Shown one piece after another: positions 8,743-17,385 of a DNA stretch of 64,000 nt; the first letter of the stretch is position 1; each line of letters begins with the position of its first letter. The stretch is from the NCBI RefSeq assembly GCF_036662795.1, contig NZ_JBAFWZ010000010.1:62001-126000 (forward strand). The letters run 5' to 3'. Both the position numbers and the translations under genes were made by a program. The stretch is from Lysinibacillus_B sp036662795 (lineage in GTDB: Bacteria > Bacillota > Bacilli > Bacillales_A > Planococcaceae). Below the pieces are notes generated by a model. It did not search any database. It worked only from the letters and a program-made list of their open reading frames with translations, and was not told the DNA's origin.

Positions 8743-9753
8743 ATGGCAGGTTTAGCACAGTATAGCGAGTTTTTCGCGAATCCCGTTTTTACGGAAACAA
8801 TTAAAGAAGTACCTGTAATGAAGTCGTACATCGGTAGCCGCTTCTTACCTACAGAAGAAACATACGAAATCGACTTTAACGAAACAGTTCTAGAACGTCA
8901 AATGGACATGGCGGACATTGTAGACAATGGCGCGGAATTACCATTAACTGATCGTGATCCGGTACGCCGAGTATCTGGTGAGATTGCGGACATTGGGCAA
9001 TCTTACATCGTAACTAAAAAAGAACTTGCAGCGTTACTAGATAAAGGTAACCCAGGTAAACGCCGTATTGCTGAAAAACAGCTATTACAAAAGGCAGCTA
9101 CAGTAAAGGGTAATATTGACGCTCGTATCGAGTGGTTACGCTGGCAGGCACTAGGCGAAGGGCGATTAGCTTATAACAAAGCTGGTATTAACTTAGGCGT
9201 AGACTTCGGTGTACGAGCAGAGAACAAAGTGACAGCTGGGACACGTTGGAACGACGTAGGCGCTACAATTTTAAATGACTACGAGAAATGGGTACAAGAT
9301 TACGTGGATTTAAACGGCTTAACGCCTGACGTTTTCGTAACAGGTATTGGCGCCATTCGTATAGTCATGAATAACGCAGAAGTGCGTAAAGCTATTACAG
9401 GATCTGGCGACCAACTTATCACAATCAATCAACTGAATGACTTCTTAACAGGACGCCAACTACCACGCATGGAAGCTTTCGACACTGTAGTAGCATACCG
9501 TGACGTAAATAACGGCGGTGTCCGTCAACAACAACGATTACTAGCGGCAAATAAAGGCGTGTTCCTAGTAGAGGGTGGCGAGATCGGTAGCCAACTATTA
9601 GGCCCAACGGTAGAAAACGAAATGAATCCTGGCATCTATGCACACAGCTTCACGCAACAGCGTCCACGTCGTGAAATCGTAGAAGTAGTAGCGGCATCAT
9701 TCCCGAAAATCTTAAACCCAGATTTAATTAAACAAGCGGTAATTTTAACTTAG
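8743..9753 (+). CDS. Major capsid protein (gpE/HK97-fold type)
   Basis: A 336-residue protein with the layout of phage major capsid protein E: N-terminal 'FANPVFTETIKEVP', a central spine helix region ('IDARIEWLRWQALGEGRL'), the 'LNGLTPDVFVTGIGAIRIVM' segment and a beta-rich P-domain at the end. It follows scaffold and decoration genes and precedes connectors. ATG 8743 is chosen over an upstream TTG because the GGGGG site is correctly spaced from it. It forms the icosahedral shell. A strong terminator directly follows. Confidence 0.9.
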   Translation: MAGLAQYSEFFANPVFTETIKEVPVMKSYIGSRFLPTEETYEIDFNETVLERQMDMADIVDNGAELPLTDRDPVRRVSGEIADIGQSYIVTKKELAALLDKGNPGKRRIAEKQLLQKAATVKGNIDARIEWLRWQALGEGRLAYNKAGINLGVDFGVRAENKVTAGTRWNDVGATILNDYEKWVQDYVDLNGLTPDVFVTGIGAIRIVMNNAEVRKAITGSGDQLITINQLNDFLTGRQLPRMEAFDTVVAYRDVNNGGVRQQQRLLAANKGVFLVEGGEIGSQLLGPTVENEMNPGIYAHSFTQQRPRREIVEVVAASFPKILNPDLIKQAVILT

Positions 9754-9766
9754 TAAAAAATAGGAT

Positions 9767-9792
9767 GGGACGTCATTGTACGTCCCTTTTTA
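9767..9792 (+). terminator. Terminator after the capsid gene
   Basis: GGGACGT pairs perfectly with ACGTCCC over a six-base loop and is followed by T's. It would limit read-through after the most highly expressed structural gene. Confidence 0.85.
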
Positions 9793-9813
9793 AATTCGAG
9801 GGGGTAATATAGC

Positions 9814-10209
9814 ATGTCAAACAACAAAACGAAACGTGTACATTTATTAGCGGCTATCACACTGAATGGAGCTATCGTAGAAGCTGGGAAGACGGAAGAA
9901 CTTAGCTTATTAAGCGCGAATGCGCTTATCGCAGAAGGTAAAGCCGAAGAAGTAGCGCAAGAAGGCACAGGCGGTCAACAGAAAGGCGCTACAGAATTAA
10001 ACGAACAAAATAGCGGAGGAGCACCTAAAGTGCCTACAGAAGACGAATTGACGCTTTTACGTAAAGCGTTAGACGATAAGTACAATCGCGATCCGTTAGC
10101 CGAAGAAGCAAAAAAAGTAGGGGTAGAGTTCCCTTACGACGCTAAAAAAGCGGTAATTATTGAAGCCGTAATCGAAGCTGGAAAGGCAGAAGCCCTTCTA
10201 GCTGAATAA
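9814..10209 (+). CDS. Phage head-region protein with HeH/LEM-like C-terminus
   Basis: A 131-residue acidic protein. The first 50 residues form a compact beta-type unit (hydrophobic 'VHLLAAITLNGAIVEAG'), followed by a Gln/Gly linker and a helical end (about residues 88-130) containing 'YNRDPLAEEAKKVGVEFPYDA' that looks like a HeH/LEM-type helix-extension-helix. Such small proteins often lie between capsid and connector genes. The function is unknown; a DNA- or capsid-associated accessory role is only a suggestion. Confidence 0.55.
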   Translation: MSNNKTKRVHLLAAITLNGAIVEAGKTEELSLLSANALIAEGKAEEVAQEGTGGQQKGATELNEQNSGGAPKVPTEDELTLLRKALDDKYNRDPLAEEAKKVGVEFPYDAKKAVIIEAVIEAGKAEALLAE

Positions 10210-10224
10210 GGGGGCTTGTTTAGT

Positions 10225-10605
10225 ATGTCATTTTTAACAGTCAAAGAATTACCGAGCTACTACCCTACGGCTGCTAGTATGTTTGTGGATGACGTTACAC
10301 GCTTTTTGCATAGAGCGAATAGTTACGCTTTTGGTGTGATTGGCGGTGTACCAAAGTACACGGAGCAACTCCCAGCAGAACATTTAAAGACAGCTGTAGC
10401 GCTTGCGTTCGAGATATTAGCAGAAGGTCAAAAGGCAGAAGTAAACGCAGTGAACGGCTTTATTACAGAAGCAGCCCCTACAGGTCATTACGTACGAAAA
10501 GCCGACGATCCTTTAGACGTTGTAGAACAGATGCTACTACCTTACAAACGAGCATTCGAAGCCCAGAACGCTACTAACGCAGATAACGGGGTACAGTTCT
10601 TCTAA
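10225..10605 (+). CDS. Head-tail connector protein (gp15/gp6-like)
   Basis: A 126-residue mostly helical protein: 'LPSYYPTAASMFVDDVTRFLHRANSYAFGVIGG' and a long C-terminal helix ending in 'YKRAFEAQ' fit the small adaptor proteins (SPP1 gp15, HK97 gp6 type) that dock below the portal. It stands immediately before the gp10-type and tail-completion genes, as expected. ATG 10225 has a GGGGG site; an upstream in-frame TTG is ignored. The stop codon overlaps the next start by one base. Confidence 0.65.
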   Translation: MSFLTVKELPSYYPTAASMFVDDVTRFLHRANSYAFGVIGGVPKYTEQLPAEHLKTAVALAFEILAEGQKAEVNAVNGFITEAAPTGHYVRKADDPLDVVEQMLLPYKRAFEAQNATNADNGVQFF

Positions 10606-11099
10606 TGGCTCGAAACAGGCGTTTTTCTATAGACGGCTTGGAAGAATGGCAACAGGGGCTAATAAATATGAACGGCGAGGCAGTCGACCGAATGAAAGAC
10701 CGTATTTTACGGACTACGGCGTTAAGACTACAAGAATACCTGGACGACTTGACCCCAGCACGAACAGGGCGTTTAAAAGGGTCTATGTCAATGGGGCACC
10801 CAGACAATGTATTCGAAATTGTTGTTGGGAAAAGGTCGTACGCCGTTGTAGGAACAAATGTCGAATACGCGCAATATGTGAATGACGGTTTCACGCAAGA
10901 AAAAGGACGCTTTGTACCAGGTGAATGGCGTAGCGGTACGTTTCATTATTTACCTGGACACAGCAAAGGTATGGTACTTACAGGGAAAGTAGTACCAGGA
11001 GCTAGAATGTTCGAAAAGGCTATGGACTATGTCAATGACGACATGGATCAAATAGTAGAATTTGAGTTTCGTAGATTATACAGCGAGCTGTTTGGATAG
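10605..11099 (+). CDS. HK97 gp10-like head-tail joining protein
   Basis: A 164-residue protein with the gp10/tail-component signature: 'DLTPARTGRLKGSMS' followed by 'VVGTNVEYAQYVNDG' and a downstream 'GARMFEKAMDYV'. These proteins terminate the tail or join it to the head. ATG overlaps the previous stop (TAATG), so the two genes are translationally coupled. It is a basic protein of normal family length. Confidence 0.8.
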   Translation: MARNRRFSIDGLEEWQQGLINMNGEAVDRMKDRILRTTALRLQEYLDDLTPARTGRLKGSMSMGHPDNVFEIVVGKRSYAVVGTNVEYAQYVNDGFTQEKGRFVPGEWRSGTFHYLPGHSKGMVLTGKVVPGARMFEKAMDYVNDDMDQIVEFEFRRLYSELFG

Positions 11100-11110
11100 G
11101 GGGTTACTGA

Positions 11111-11581
11111 TTGGGTTACTTACAAGAATTAGAAGCGCTAGCTCGATGGGTTTACCAGGTAACAGAGGTAACATCGCATAAGTTGAGCGAGGCACCGCCC
11201 AAAGTAGCGCGTCCTGTTATTCTATGGGAAGGTCCTAGCAGACGTAAGGGCGAGAATCTAGGTCGCTATCATTACACGAAACGTGCGTCGCAGTACGGTA
11301 CTCTTTATGTGAAAGATTTAGACCAGCTGGGGAGCCTTATCGACAAGCTGGAAAAAAATTTAATGGATCGTGACGAATGGTTGCCTATGTTCGAATCTGA
11401 CCAAGCAAACGCTCGACAGATAGGAAAGCTATATAAAGTCGAGATTGACTTTAATAACACCCAAAGTACGGATATGCCTTTTACGATCCGCTACGAGGTT
11501 ATCTATAGTCGACCTATTCCAGAAGCGGCGCCAGCAGCAACTCACGTAGGTAACAAAGTGAAAATAATTGAAGGGGGTTAA
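11111..11581 (+). CDS. Phage tail completion/terminator-like protein
   Basis: A 156-residue protein after the gp10-like gene, where tail-completion proteins (SPP1 gp17, lambda gpU-like) lie. It has an alpha/beta pattern with a central 'ARPVILWEGPSRR' strand and a late 'PFTIRYEVIYSRP' strand pair. The start appears to be a TTG with GGGGG upstream. Identification depends on order, and no diagnostic residues exist for this group. Confidence 0.55.
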   Translation: MGYLQELEALARWVYQVTEVTSHKLSEAPPKVARPVILWEGPSRRKGENLGRYHYTKRASQYGTLYVKDLDQLGSLIDKLEKNLMDRDEWLPMFESDQANARQIGKLYKVEIDFNNTQSTDMPFTIRYEVIYSRPIPEAAPAATHVGNKVKIIEGG

Positions 11582-11585
11582 GTGA

Positions 11586-11777
11586 ATGGCTGAAAAAGTA
11601 ACAGCGGCAAAAAAAGAAGCAAAGTATTCTAAAACGGAATTGATTGCTAATGCCGCTTTATTTGAAGTAACACCAGAAATAGTAGCAGCAGCGTTGTTAG
11701 ACAAAGAAGAAGCTACTAAAAAGGAGACAGAAACTGCTGTGAAAAGCTTCTTAACTCGTAAAAAGGGGGCTAAATAA
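11586..11777 (+). CDS. Small phage protein before the tail sheath
   Basis: A 63-residue Lys/Glu/Ala-rich helical protein. Similar small proteins with a 'LFEV.PEIV.AAL..KEEATK' core lie just before the sheath gene in PBSX-like phages. The stop codon overlaps the sheath ATG (TAATG). A minor tail-assembly role is inferred from this constant neighbourhood. Confidence 0.6.
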   Translation: MAEKVTAAKKEAKYSKTELIANAALFEVTPEIVAAALLDKEEATKKETETAVKSFLTRKKGAK

Positions 11778-13180
11778 TGTCTGGAACATATAAACAAGGC
11801 GAACATAAAGTGTTGTCGGGAGTTTACACACGAATCGTCGCCGCATTAGAAGAGGTATCGAACGGTACTCGTGGTATTGTAACGTATCCTTTCACATCTG
11901 ATTGGGGTCCTGTCAATGTGCTACAAGAGTGCTATTCCGATAAAGATTTTAACGAATTATACAACGCTGAAAATACGGCGTTAACGGCGAATACAGTTTA
12001 TAACCACGCTTTTAAAGGTAAGCCGAGTATGGTTTTAGGCTATCGTATGGCTACAGCGGCAGCGGCGAAGGGTATAGCTCTTTTAAATGACGATACGTCA
12101 GCAAAGGCACTAGAGCTGGAGACATTATACCCTTCGAAGCGTTCCTTTGCGGCACGTGTAACGGAAAGCTTAAGCGGTGGTAAGTCCATCGAAATTTTAG
12201 AAAAAGAAAAAGTGTTAATGAAAGTTGAAGGTGCTACTGTGGCGGAGATCGTCGCGGCATTAAACTCTTCGGAATACGTAAGAGTAAAATCCGCTGGCGA
12301 AAAACTTCCTGCCGATAACGCAGGCGTAACATTTAGTGGTGGTAATAACGGCGAAGTAGTAACAGGCACAGAATACGCTGGGTACCGTGCGGAAGTAGAA
12401 GCAGATATGCGAGCAAAAGCAATCGCATTAGACGATTATACAGACCCAGCGGAAGTGGTAGCTACAGAAGGTTGGTTACGACGAGTACGAAATGACGGGT
12501 TGTACATTACATTCGTTAATGGCGGACCGCTGTCATGGGACACGAACTTAAGCGCTGCCCATCAAAAAAGTAAAGCCTTTAATCACCGTGCAATTGTTAA
12601 TGTCGGTAATGGTGCGGACGGTTTTACAGCTGGGGAAGTCGCTATCTATATAGCTGCTCGCGTTGCTTCTGTCGCTTTAAATCGCACGTTAACGGATGAA
12701 GATACGCCGTATAAATTAGTTAACAAAAAACTAACACGTGCGGAACGGATTGAGGCGAAAAAAGTGGGTACGCTGATCCTAGTACAACAAGGCGATAAAG
12801 TGATTATCGACGAGGCTATTAATACGTTAACGGTACCAGGTGAGGATGAACGAATCGAAATGAGTAAGATTCGAGTAAGTAACGCTTTAGACCAGATGGC
12901 GTACGATCTAGAACTATTCGGCGACGAATACAAAAAGACACGTAGTAATACGCCAGAGGCTCGCGAAACATATGCAGCTACAGTAGAGAAAGAGTACTTC
13001 GAACCTTTAGTTTTACAAGAAGTATTTAAGCCTGGCGCGACGTATCGACCAGATCCAGACTATCACGGTACAAACCCGATTTATACGGCGAAGTTGGACG
13101 AAGCTTACTTCGTGTCAGGGGTTACACCTGTAGACAGTATGGAAAAAATCTATCAAAAAGCTAATGTCAGCTTTAACTAA
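11777..13180 (+). CDS. Phage tail sheath protein (XkdK-like)
   Basis: A 467-residue contractile-tail sheath subunit. The N-terminus 'LSGVYTRIVAALEEVSNGTRGIVTYPFTSDWGP' is the typical entry into the sheath fold, and the C-terminal third ('ALDQMAYDLELFGDEY...') supplies the conserved domain that packs on the tube. It is followed by a tube protein and a frameshifted chaperone, the normal myovirus order. This gene is the reason the phage is called a myovirus. Confidence 0.92.
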   Translation: MSGTYKQGEHKVLSGVYTRIVAALEEVSNGTRGIVTYPFTSDWGPVNVLQECYSDKDFNELYNAENTALTANTVYNHAFKGKPSMVLGYRMATAAAAKGIALLNDDTSAKALELETLYPSKRSFAARVTESLSGGKSIEILEKEKVLMKVEGATVAEIVAALNSSEYVRVKSAGEKLPADNAGVTFSGGNNGEVVTGTEYAGYRAEVEADMRAKAIALDDYTDPAEVVATEGWLRRVRNDGLYITFVNGGPLSWDTNLSAAHQKSKAFNHRAIVNVGNGADGFTAGEVAIYIAARVASVALNRTLTDEDTPYKLVNKKLTRAERIEAKKVGTLILVQQGDKVIIDEAINTLTVPGEDERIEMSKIRVSNALDQMAYDLELFGDEYKKTRSNTPEARETYAATVEKEYFEPLVLQEVFKPGATYRPDPDYHGTNPIYTAKLDEAYFVSGVTPVDSMEKIYQKANVSFN

Positions 13181-13201
13181 TAAGTAAAGGGGGTTTAGTC
13201 T

Positions 13202-13609
13202 ATGGAACCTATTAATGGCTTGTATGGTTTTTTGTATGACGAGAACGGGCAGCAAGTACAATTAACGCAAGAGTTCGATTCAGACCTGGATTACAACAAA
13301 GAAACCTACACAGTACCAGGTAAATTTTTAAAATCACATAAAGTAACAGGCGGTGAAGCAAGTGGGTCATTCACCATCTTAAAAACGGACAGTCGTTTAC
13401 AAAAGAAGATTGCGGAGAACCCTCACGGCAAATATAACTACGTAGGAAAATTAGCAGACCCGACAGCGAACGGCGAAGAAGCTATCCTGTTTATCGGCGT
13501 GAGCTTTGACGGTACAAAGTTGCTAAATTACAACGTAGAAGAATTTGTCGAACTAGACTTCGATTTTACATTTGATGATTTCCGATTCTTACAAACAATT
13601 GACGGTTAA
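13202..13609 (+). CDS. Phage tail tube protein (XkdM-like)
   Basis: A 135-residue beta-rich protein directly after the sheath gene. It begins with 'MEPINGLYGFLYDENGQQVQ' and contains the 'HKVTGGEASGSFTILKTDSRL' hairpin that is characteristic of XkdM-type tubes; it ends in the usual acidic 'FDFTFDDFRFL'. It polymerises as the inner tail tube. It starts at ATG after AAAGGGGGTT, and a terminator lies right after the stop. Confidence 0.88.
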   Translation: MEPINGLYGFLYDENGQQVQLTQEFDSDLDYNKETYTVPGKFLKSHKVTGGEASGSFTILKTDSRLQKKIAENPHGKYNYVGKLADPTANGEEAILFIGVSFDGTKLLNYNVEEFVELDFDFTFDDFRFLQTIDG

Positions 13610-13612
13610 CAA

Positions 13613-13637
13613 AAGGGCGCTACGGCGTCCTTTTTAT
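13613..13637 (+). terminator. Terminator after the tail tube gene
   Basis: AAGGGCGC pairs with GCGTCCTT plus G (one G-T) on a four-base loop and runs into five T. Confidence 0.75.
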
Positions 13638-13671
13638 TTTGCAAAAAACACAACGGAAAGAGGTAAATAGT

Positions 13672-14112
13672 ATGTCAAAATTCCTTTCTTTAGAAGACGT
13701 ATTAGGGGCGGATGCTGGGGATCTGCAAAAACTAAAACAGGATGCAATCTCTTGTGAAAAGTTAAAGGCGGATATTCCTGTTACGGCGTTAGAAAACAAG
13801 GAATACAAAACGATTAAAAAAGACTGTATGCAATTTGTTCCAGACGGTACGGGCGGAATGAAGCCAGATATCGACGACGACAAACTAATGATCCGTGTAA
13901 TTATCGCAGCGGCAGACAAGGACACGCGCAGTGATTTCTCGTTCGCTAATAAACAACTATTAGACAAGTTAGCCGTAACAACGGCGGACCAGGCGGTAGA
14001 GAAATTACTCTCACCAGGTGAAATCTTTAACGCAGCTATGGTTGTGCAAGATATTAGTGGCTTCGGTAAGAAAGCGAAAAAGGCGGTCGAAGCAGAAGTA
14101 AAAAACTCCTAA
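13672..14112 (+). CDS. Phage tail assembly chaperone, short form (XkdN-like)
   Basis: A 146-residue protein between tail tube and tape measure, the place of the tail assembly chaperone. It is helical and moderately acidic, starting 'MSKFLSLEDVLG' like XkdN proteins. ATG 13672 has an AAAGAGG site. The zero-frame stop (14110-14112) lies two codons after a canonical -1 slippery heptamer, so a longer fusion product is predicted. These chaperones coat the tape measure before tube polymerisation; the short-to-long ratio matters in lambda G/GT. Confidence 0.85.
   Translation: MSKFLSLEDVLGADAGDLQKLKQDAISCEKLKADIPVTALENKEYKTIKKDCMQFVPDGTGGMKPDIDDDKLMIRVIIAAADKDTRSDFSFANKQLLDKLAVTTADQAVEKLLSPGEIFNAAMVVQDISGFGKKAKKAVEAEVKNS
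14100..14106 (+). other. Programmed -1 frameshift slippery site A AAA AAC
   Basis: In the chaperone reading frame the sequence is GTA AAA AAC TCC TAA. The heptamer A-AAA-AAC is the textbook X-XXY-YYZ motif and lies six bases from the zero-frame stop. A -1 slip continues into an open frame that ends exactly at the tape measure start. Confidence 0.88.
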
Positions 14113-14285
14113 AATCTAACGGCGAAGCGCAACTGCTTGCGTATATCTGGAATGATAAAGGCAGACTGCCCCACGAAATTCTAGATTTACCGCCGTTAGA
14201 GAAAGAGTTTGTTTACCAGGCTACCCAGCTGAAAATCGACGCGGAAGAAAAAGCGGCGAAAGAGGCGAGAAAAGGGGGCAAGTAG
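14106..14285 (+). CDS. Frameshift extension of the tail assembly chaperone (GT-like product)
   Basis: Read in the -1 frame from the slippery site, 59 further codons are open up to TAG at 14283-14285, directly before the tape-measure ATG. The extension begins LLKSNGEAQLLAYIW and contains 'LPPLEKEFVYQATQL', a segment that in related phages is the T domain binding sheath or tube subunits. The extension has no start codon or ribosome-binding site of its own. The full fusion would be about 204 residues. Confidence 0.85.
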   Translation, partial: LLKSNGEAQLLAYIWNDKGRLPHEILDLPPLEKEFVYQATQLKIDAEEKAAKEARKGGK

Positions 14286-16718
14286 ATGGCACGTGAATTT
14301 ACAATGGGGGCACGTATCAATTTAAACACAGGCAGCTATTCGAGCAGCATGTCACAAGCGATACGCGCTACACAAAACTTTAGCGAAGAAGTGATCGATT
14401 TAGATCAAGCAATGGGTCGTTACCATGACAGCAGCGGACGCCTAAGAGAAGCTAACGGTCGTTTTGCTGCTTCTGCTGGTACAGCGTCCCGACAGTTGGA
14501 AGACCAGGGGAAGCAGGCTACCAGCTTAAGAGAAAAGCTGTTTAGTCTACAGGGTGTAATCACAGCCCTTGCTGGAAGTATGGCAATTAAAGGGGCTTAT
14601 AATTGGCTAGTCGGTGCCAACGCCGATATGGAGCAATACCAAAACACATTAACCGTTGTACTAGGATCGCAAGAAAAAGCGATAGCTCAATTAGGTTGGG
14701 CGGAAAAATTCGCCGCTAAAACACCTTTCGAAATTCCTGAAATCATCGAAGCGACAACCCGCCTAGAATCTTACGGAATCGAAAGTAAAAAGGTGCTGGG
14801 CATTACGGGGGACATGGCTTCTGTAATGGGGAAAGACCTTATGCAAGCCGTGGAAGCCGTGGCAGACGCGCAGACAGGCGAATTAGAGCGTCTGAAAGAG
14901 TTTGGTATTACGAAAGGTATGCTCGAAGAACAGGCTAAATTAATGGGTAAAAACCCTGTAAATAAAAAAGGACAAATAACCGACCAGGAAGCCTTTAACG
15001 AGGCGCTTTTTGCACTTATGGAGAAACGCTTCGAGGGCGGTATGGAAATGCAGTCTAAAAGCTTCAAGGGCATGATTAGTAACGCACAGGACTTCATGGG
15101 GAGTATGGGCCGAAAATTAGGGGAACCGCTTTTCGAGAAAGCGAAGGCAGGCTTACAAGGCTTCTTAGATTGGCTGAATTACTTAGAGGATAGCGGAGCA
15201 GTCGACAGATTTGTAGCAAGCGCACAAAGCGGTTTGTCACTCGTAGGTAAAGTGGTAGGAGCTATAGCCGCACCGTTTAAAGCTATCTTTGACATGATGG
15301 CAGGGAGCGGAGACCAATCGTATTTTGTAAGGTTATTCGGCGTAGAGGGCGCTTCGAATTTTAATAACATGTTATGGGATATTGTTGACGGTGTAAAAGC
15401 TTTCGGGAGTTTTGCTGCTTCGGCTTTTGGTTTAGCAGCTGGGGTGCTTCAAAAAATAGGTGGTGTTCTCATTTCCGTAGGTACCTACTTCTTGACGAAT
15501 TTCCCGAAGTTTAAACCCTACATTATAGGTATAGCCACGGCATTTCTACTGTATTTTACGTACTTAAAGTTGGTGAATACTTGGAGTAAAATTGTAGCAG
15601 CGGCACAACTAGCGCTTAATACAGTTATGTCGATGAACCCTGTTATGTTAATTGTTATAGCAGTAGGTTTACTAATCGGTTATTTAATAAATTTAGCAGG
15701 CGGTTGGGACGTAGTAAAAGCTAAACTGCTAACATTTTTACCTGTGCTGCAACAACTGTGGTCTAAAATCGTTACAGCGGTTATGCCTATCCTACAAAAA
15801 TTAGGGCAAGTAGCATTAAGTATTTTTACAAGTTTCAAAACAGTGATCCTACCTGTTATTATGACCTTTATTAATGGTGTTGTTGCAGGCTTTCTTACAC
15901 TCGTTAATTGGGTCCGTACTCATTGGTCATCCATAAGTGCGATCATACAAATTGCCTGGGCTTATATATCTTCGTACCTCATGTCTGGCGTAGAATTTGT
16001 AAAAATTATGATAATCGGTAGTTTTCAGTATATCGCTACAGTCCTCTCTGGAATTTGGCAGATTATAAGCGGAATTGTACAAGTCGCCTGGTCTATCGTG
16101 TCTGGTCTAATAGGGGCTGGACTAGCTATTTTACGCGGGGATTGGGACACGGCTTGGCAGAGTATGGTCGATATGCTTTCGGGCGTATGGGACGGTATAA
16201 CATCGTTCTTTAGTGGGCTGAAAACGCTGTTCTTCGATAGCGGAAAGGCGATTTTACAAACACTAGCTGACGGTATTATGGCGGCAGCTTCTGCCCCTGT
16301 TGACGCTGTTAAAAGTGTATTAGGAAAAGTGCGAGAGTACTTACCATTCTCTGATGCAAAAACAGGACCTTTAAGTAATTTAACGCTGAACGGTAGTAAA
16401 ATCCTTACGACGATGGCCGAAGGGATGGCAAAACAAAAGAATGCTCTAACGGATGCTATGAATAACGCTCTAGGAACTACACCAGGCGTAAATGTACAGG
16501 CTGGCAAGGTGAATCCTGCGGGGTCTACAGCTACAGCTAAAGGTGGCGGAAGCAAGCAGATAATCATCGAAAGATTAATAGGTGAGCTAAAAATTGATGC
16601 AGCTGGGAAAGACCCGAAACAGTTAGCAGAAGAAATTATTGCGATACTATTCGAGCGTTTAAAAAATGCGGATGAAATTTTAAGTTCGGCAGAAATGGGG
16701 GTATTGCTAGGTGATTAA
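14286..16718 (+). CDS. Phage tail tape measure protein
   Basis: An 810-residue protein, the longest in the phage. An N-terminal helical part is followed by a tape-measure domain ('LREKLFSLQGVITALAGSMAIKGAYNWLVGA' onward), then hydrophobic segments around residues 400-475 and 520-620, and a C-terminal 'LREYLPFSDAKTGPLSNLTLNG'-type tail that is common near the end of PBSX-like tape measures. Its length sets tail length and it probably passes into the target membrane during injection. It starts at ATG immediately after the chaperone extension's stop. Confidence 0.93.
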   Translation: MAREFTMGARINLNTGSYSSSMSQAIRATQNFSEEVIDLDQAMGRYHDSSGRLREANGRFAASAGTASRQLEDQGKQATSLREKLFSLQGVITALAGSMAIKGAYNWLVGANADMEQYQNTLTVVLGSQEKAIAQLGWAEKFAAKTPFEIPEIIEATTRLESYGIESKKVLGITGDMASVMGKDLMQAVEAVADAQTGELERLKEFGITKGMLEEQAKLMGKNPVNKKGQITDQEAFNEALFALMEKRFEGGMEMQSKSFKGMISNAQDFMGSMGRKLGEPLFEKAKAGLQGFLDWLNYLEDSGAVDRFVASAQSGLSLVGKVVGAIAAPFKAIFDMMAGSGDQSYFVRLFGVEGASNFNNMLWDIVDGVKAFGSFAASAFGLAAGVLQKIGGVLISVGTYFLTNFPKFKPYIIGIATAFLLYFTYLKLVNTWSKIVAAAQLALNTVMSMNPVMLIVIAVGLLIGYLINLAGGWDVVKAKLLTFLPVLQQLWSKIVTAVMPILQKLGQVALSIFTSFKTVILPVIMTFINGVVAGFLTLVNWVRTHWSSISAIIQIAWAYISSYLMSGVEFVKIMIIGSFQYIATVLSGIWQIISGIVQVAWSIVSGLIGAGLAILRGDWDTAWQSMVDMLSGVWDGITSFFSGLKTLFFDSGKAILQTLADGIMAAASAPVDAVKSVLGKVREYLPFSDAKTGPLSNLTLNGSKILTTMAEGMAKQKNALTDAMNNALGTTPGVNVQAGKVNPAGSTATAKGGGSKQIIIERLIGELKIDAAGKDPKQLAEEIIAILFERLKNADEILSSAEMGVLLGD

Positions 16719-17385
16719 ACAGCTGAAAGTAGAGCTTATTGTACTCGATATTAAGCGGAATATTTACTACGGCTTTCCTGTGCTACCCCCTACTATTCAA
16801 TATACGAATGGTGATACGTCCGTACACAGCATTAACATATTAGACCTGGGGAATGTCGAAGTCCCGAATGGTCGTGATCTAGACAGCTTTGGCTGGAATG
16901 CGGAGTTCCCAGCTCGGCACGATCCAGGTTATGTTGTCATTGATAAATCAAGGCTTCGAAAGCCTTTAGAATATAAAAAGATTTTCGAAGAATTAAAGGA
17001 ATCCCGTGCCACTGTGCAAGTGATTTGTCCTGTGTTAGCTATCAACAAAAAAATGTTTATACAGAGCTTTAACCCTGAATTCACAGGGTACGAGGGTGAC
17101 ATAAAATACAGCATTAATTTCCGTGAACGTCGTGAAGTGAAGCCGAAAAAGCTTACTATCGGGGGTACGGCGCCCGCTAAAGGGACAAAGCAGTCCGCAG
17201 ATCGTGAGGCGGTTAAGCCTCAAGCAACTGCTAAAACTTACACAGTGGTTAGAGGGGACACTCTTATAAGAATTGCGAAAAAGTTAGGTATCAAGGATTG
17301 GCGCGCAAAGCTATATGAGCCTAACAAAAAGGTAATCGGGTCAGACCCGAATAAAATTAAACCAGGGCAGGTGTTAAAGGTATGA
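16711..17385 (+). CDS. Baseplate/tail LysM protein (XkdP-like)
   Basis: A 224-residue protein beginning with a GTG that overlaps the tape measure end by eight bases. Residues about 176-224 form a LysM domain ('TYTVVRGDTLIRIAKKLGI...NKIKPGQVLKV') that binds peptidoglycan. The N-terminal 150 residues match the XkdP-type tail domain. It likely anchors the tail tip to the cell wall or spans it during injection. Confidence 0.85.
   Translation: MIKQLKVELIVLDIKRNIYYGFPVLPPTIQYTNGDTSVHSINILDLGNVEVPNGRDLDSFGWNAEFPARHDPGYVVIDKSRLRKPLEYKKIFEELKESRATVQVICPVLAINKKMFIQSFNPEFTGYEGDIKYSINFRERREVKPKKLTIGGTAPAKGTKQSADREAVKPQATAKTYTVVRGDTLIRIAKKLGIKDWRAKLYEPNKKVIGSDPNKIKPGQVLKV

Noticed and set aside
10646..10885. 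Overlapping + strand frame inside the gp10-like gene
   Set aside because: Basic, low-complexity translation with no ribosome-binding site; a shadow of the real gene.
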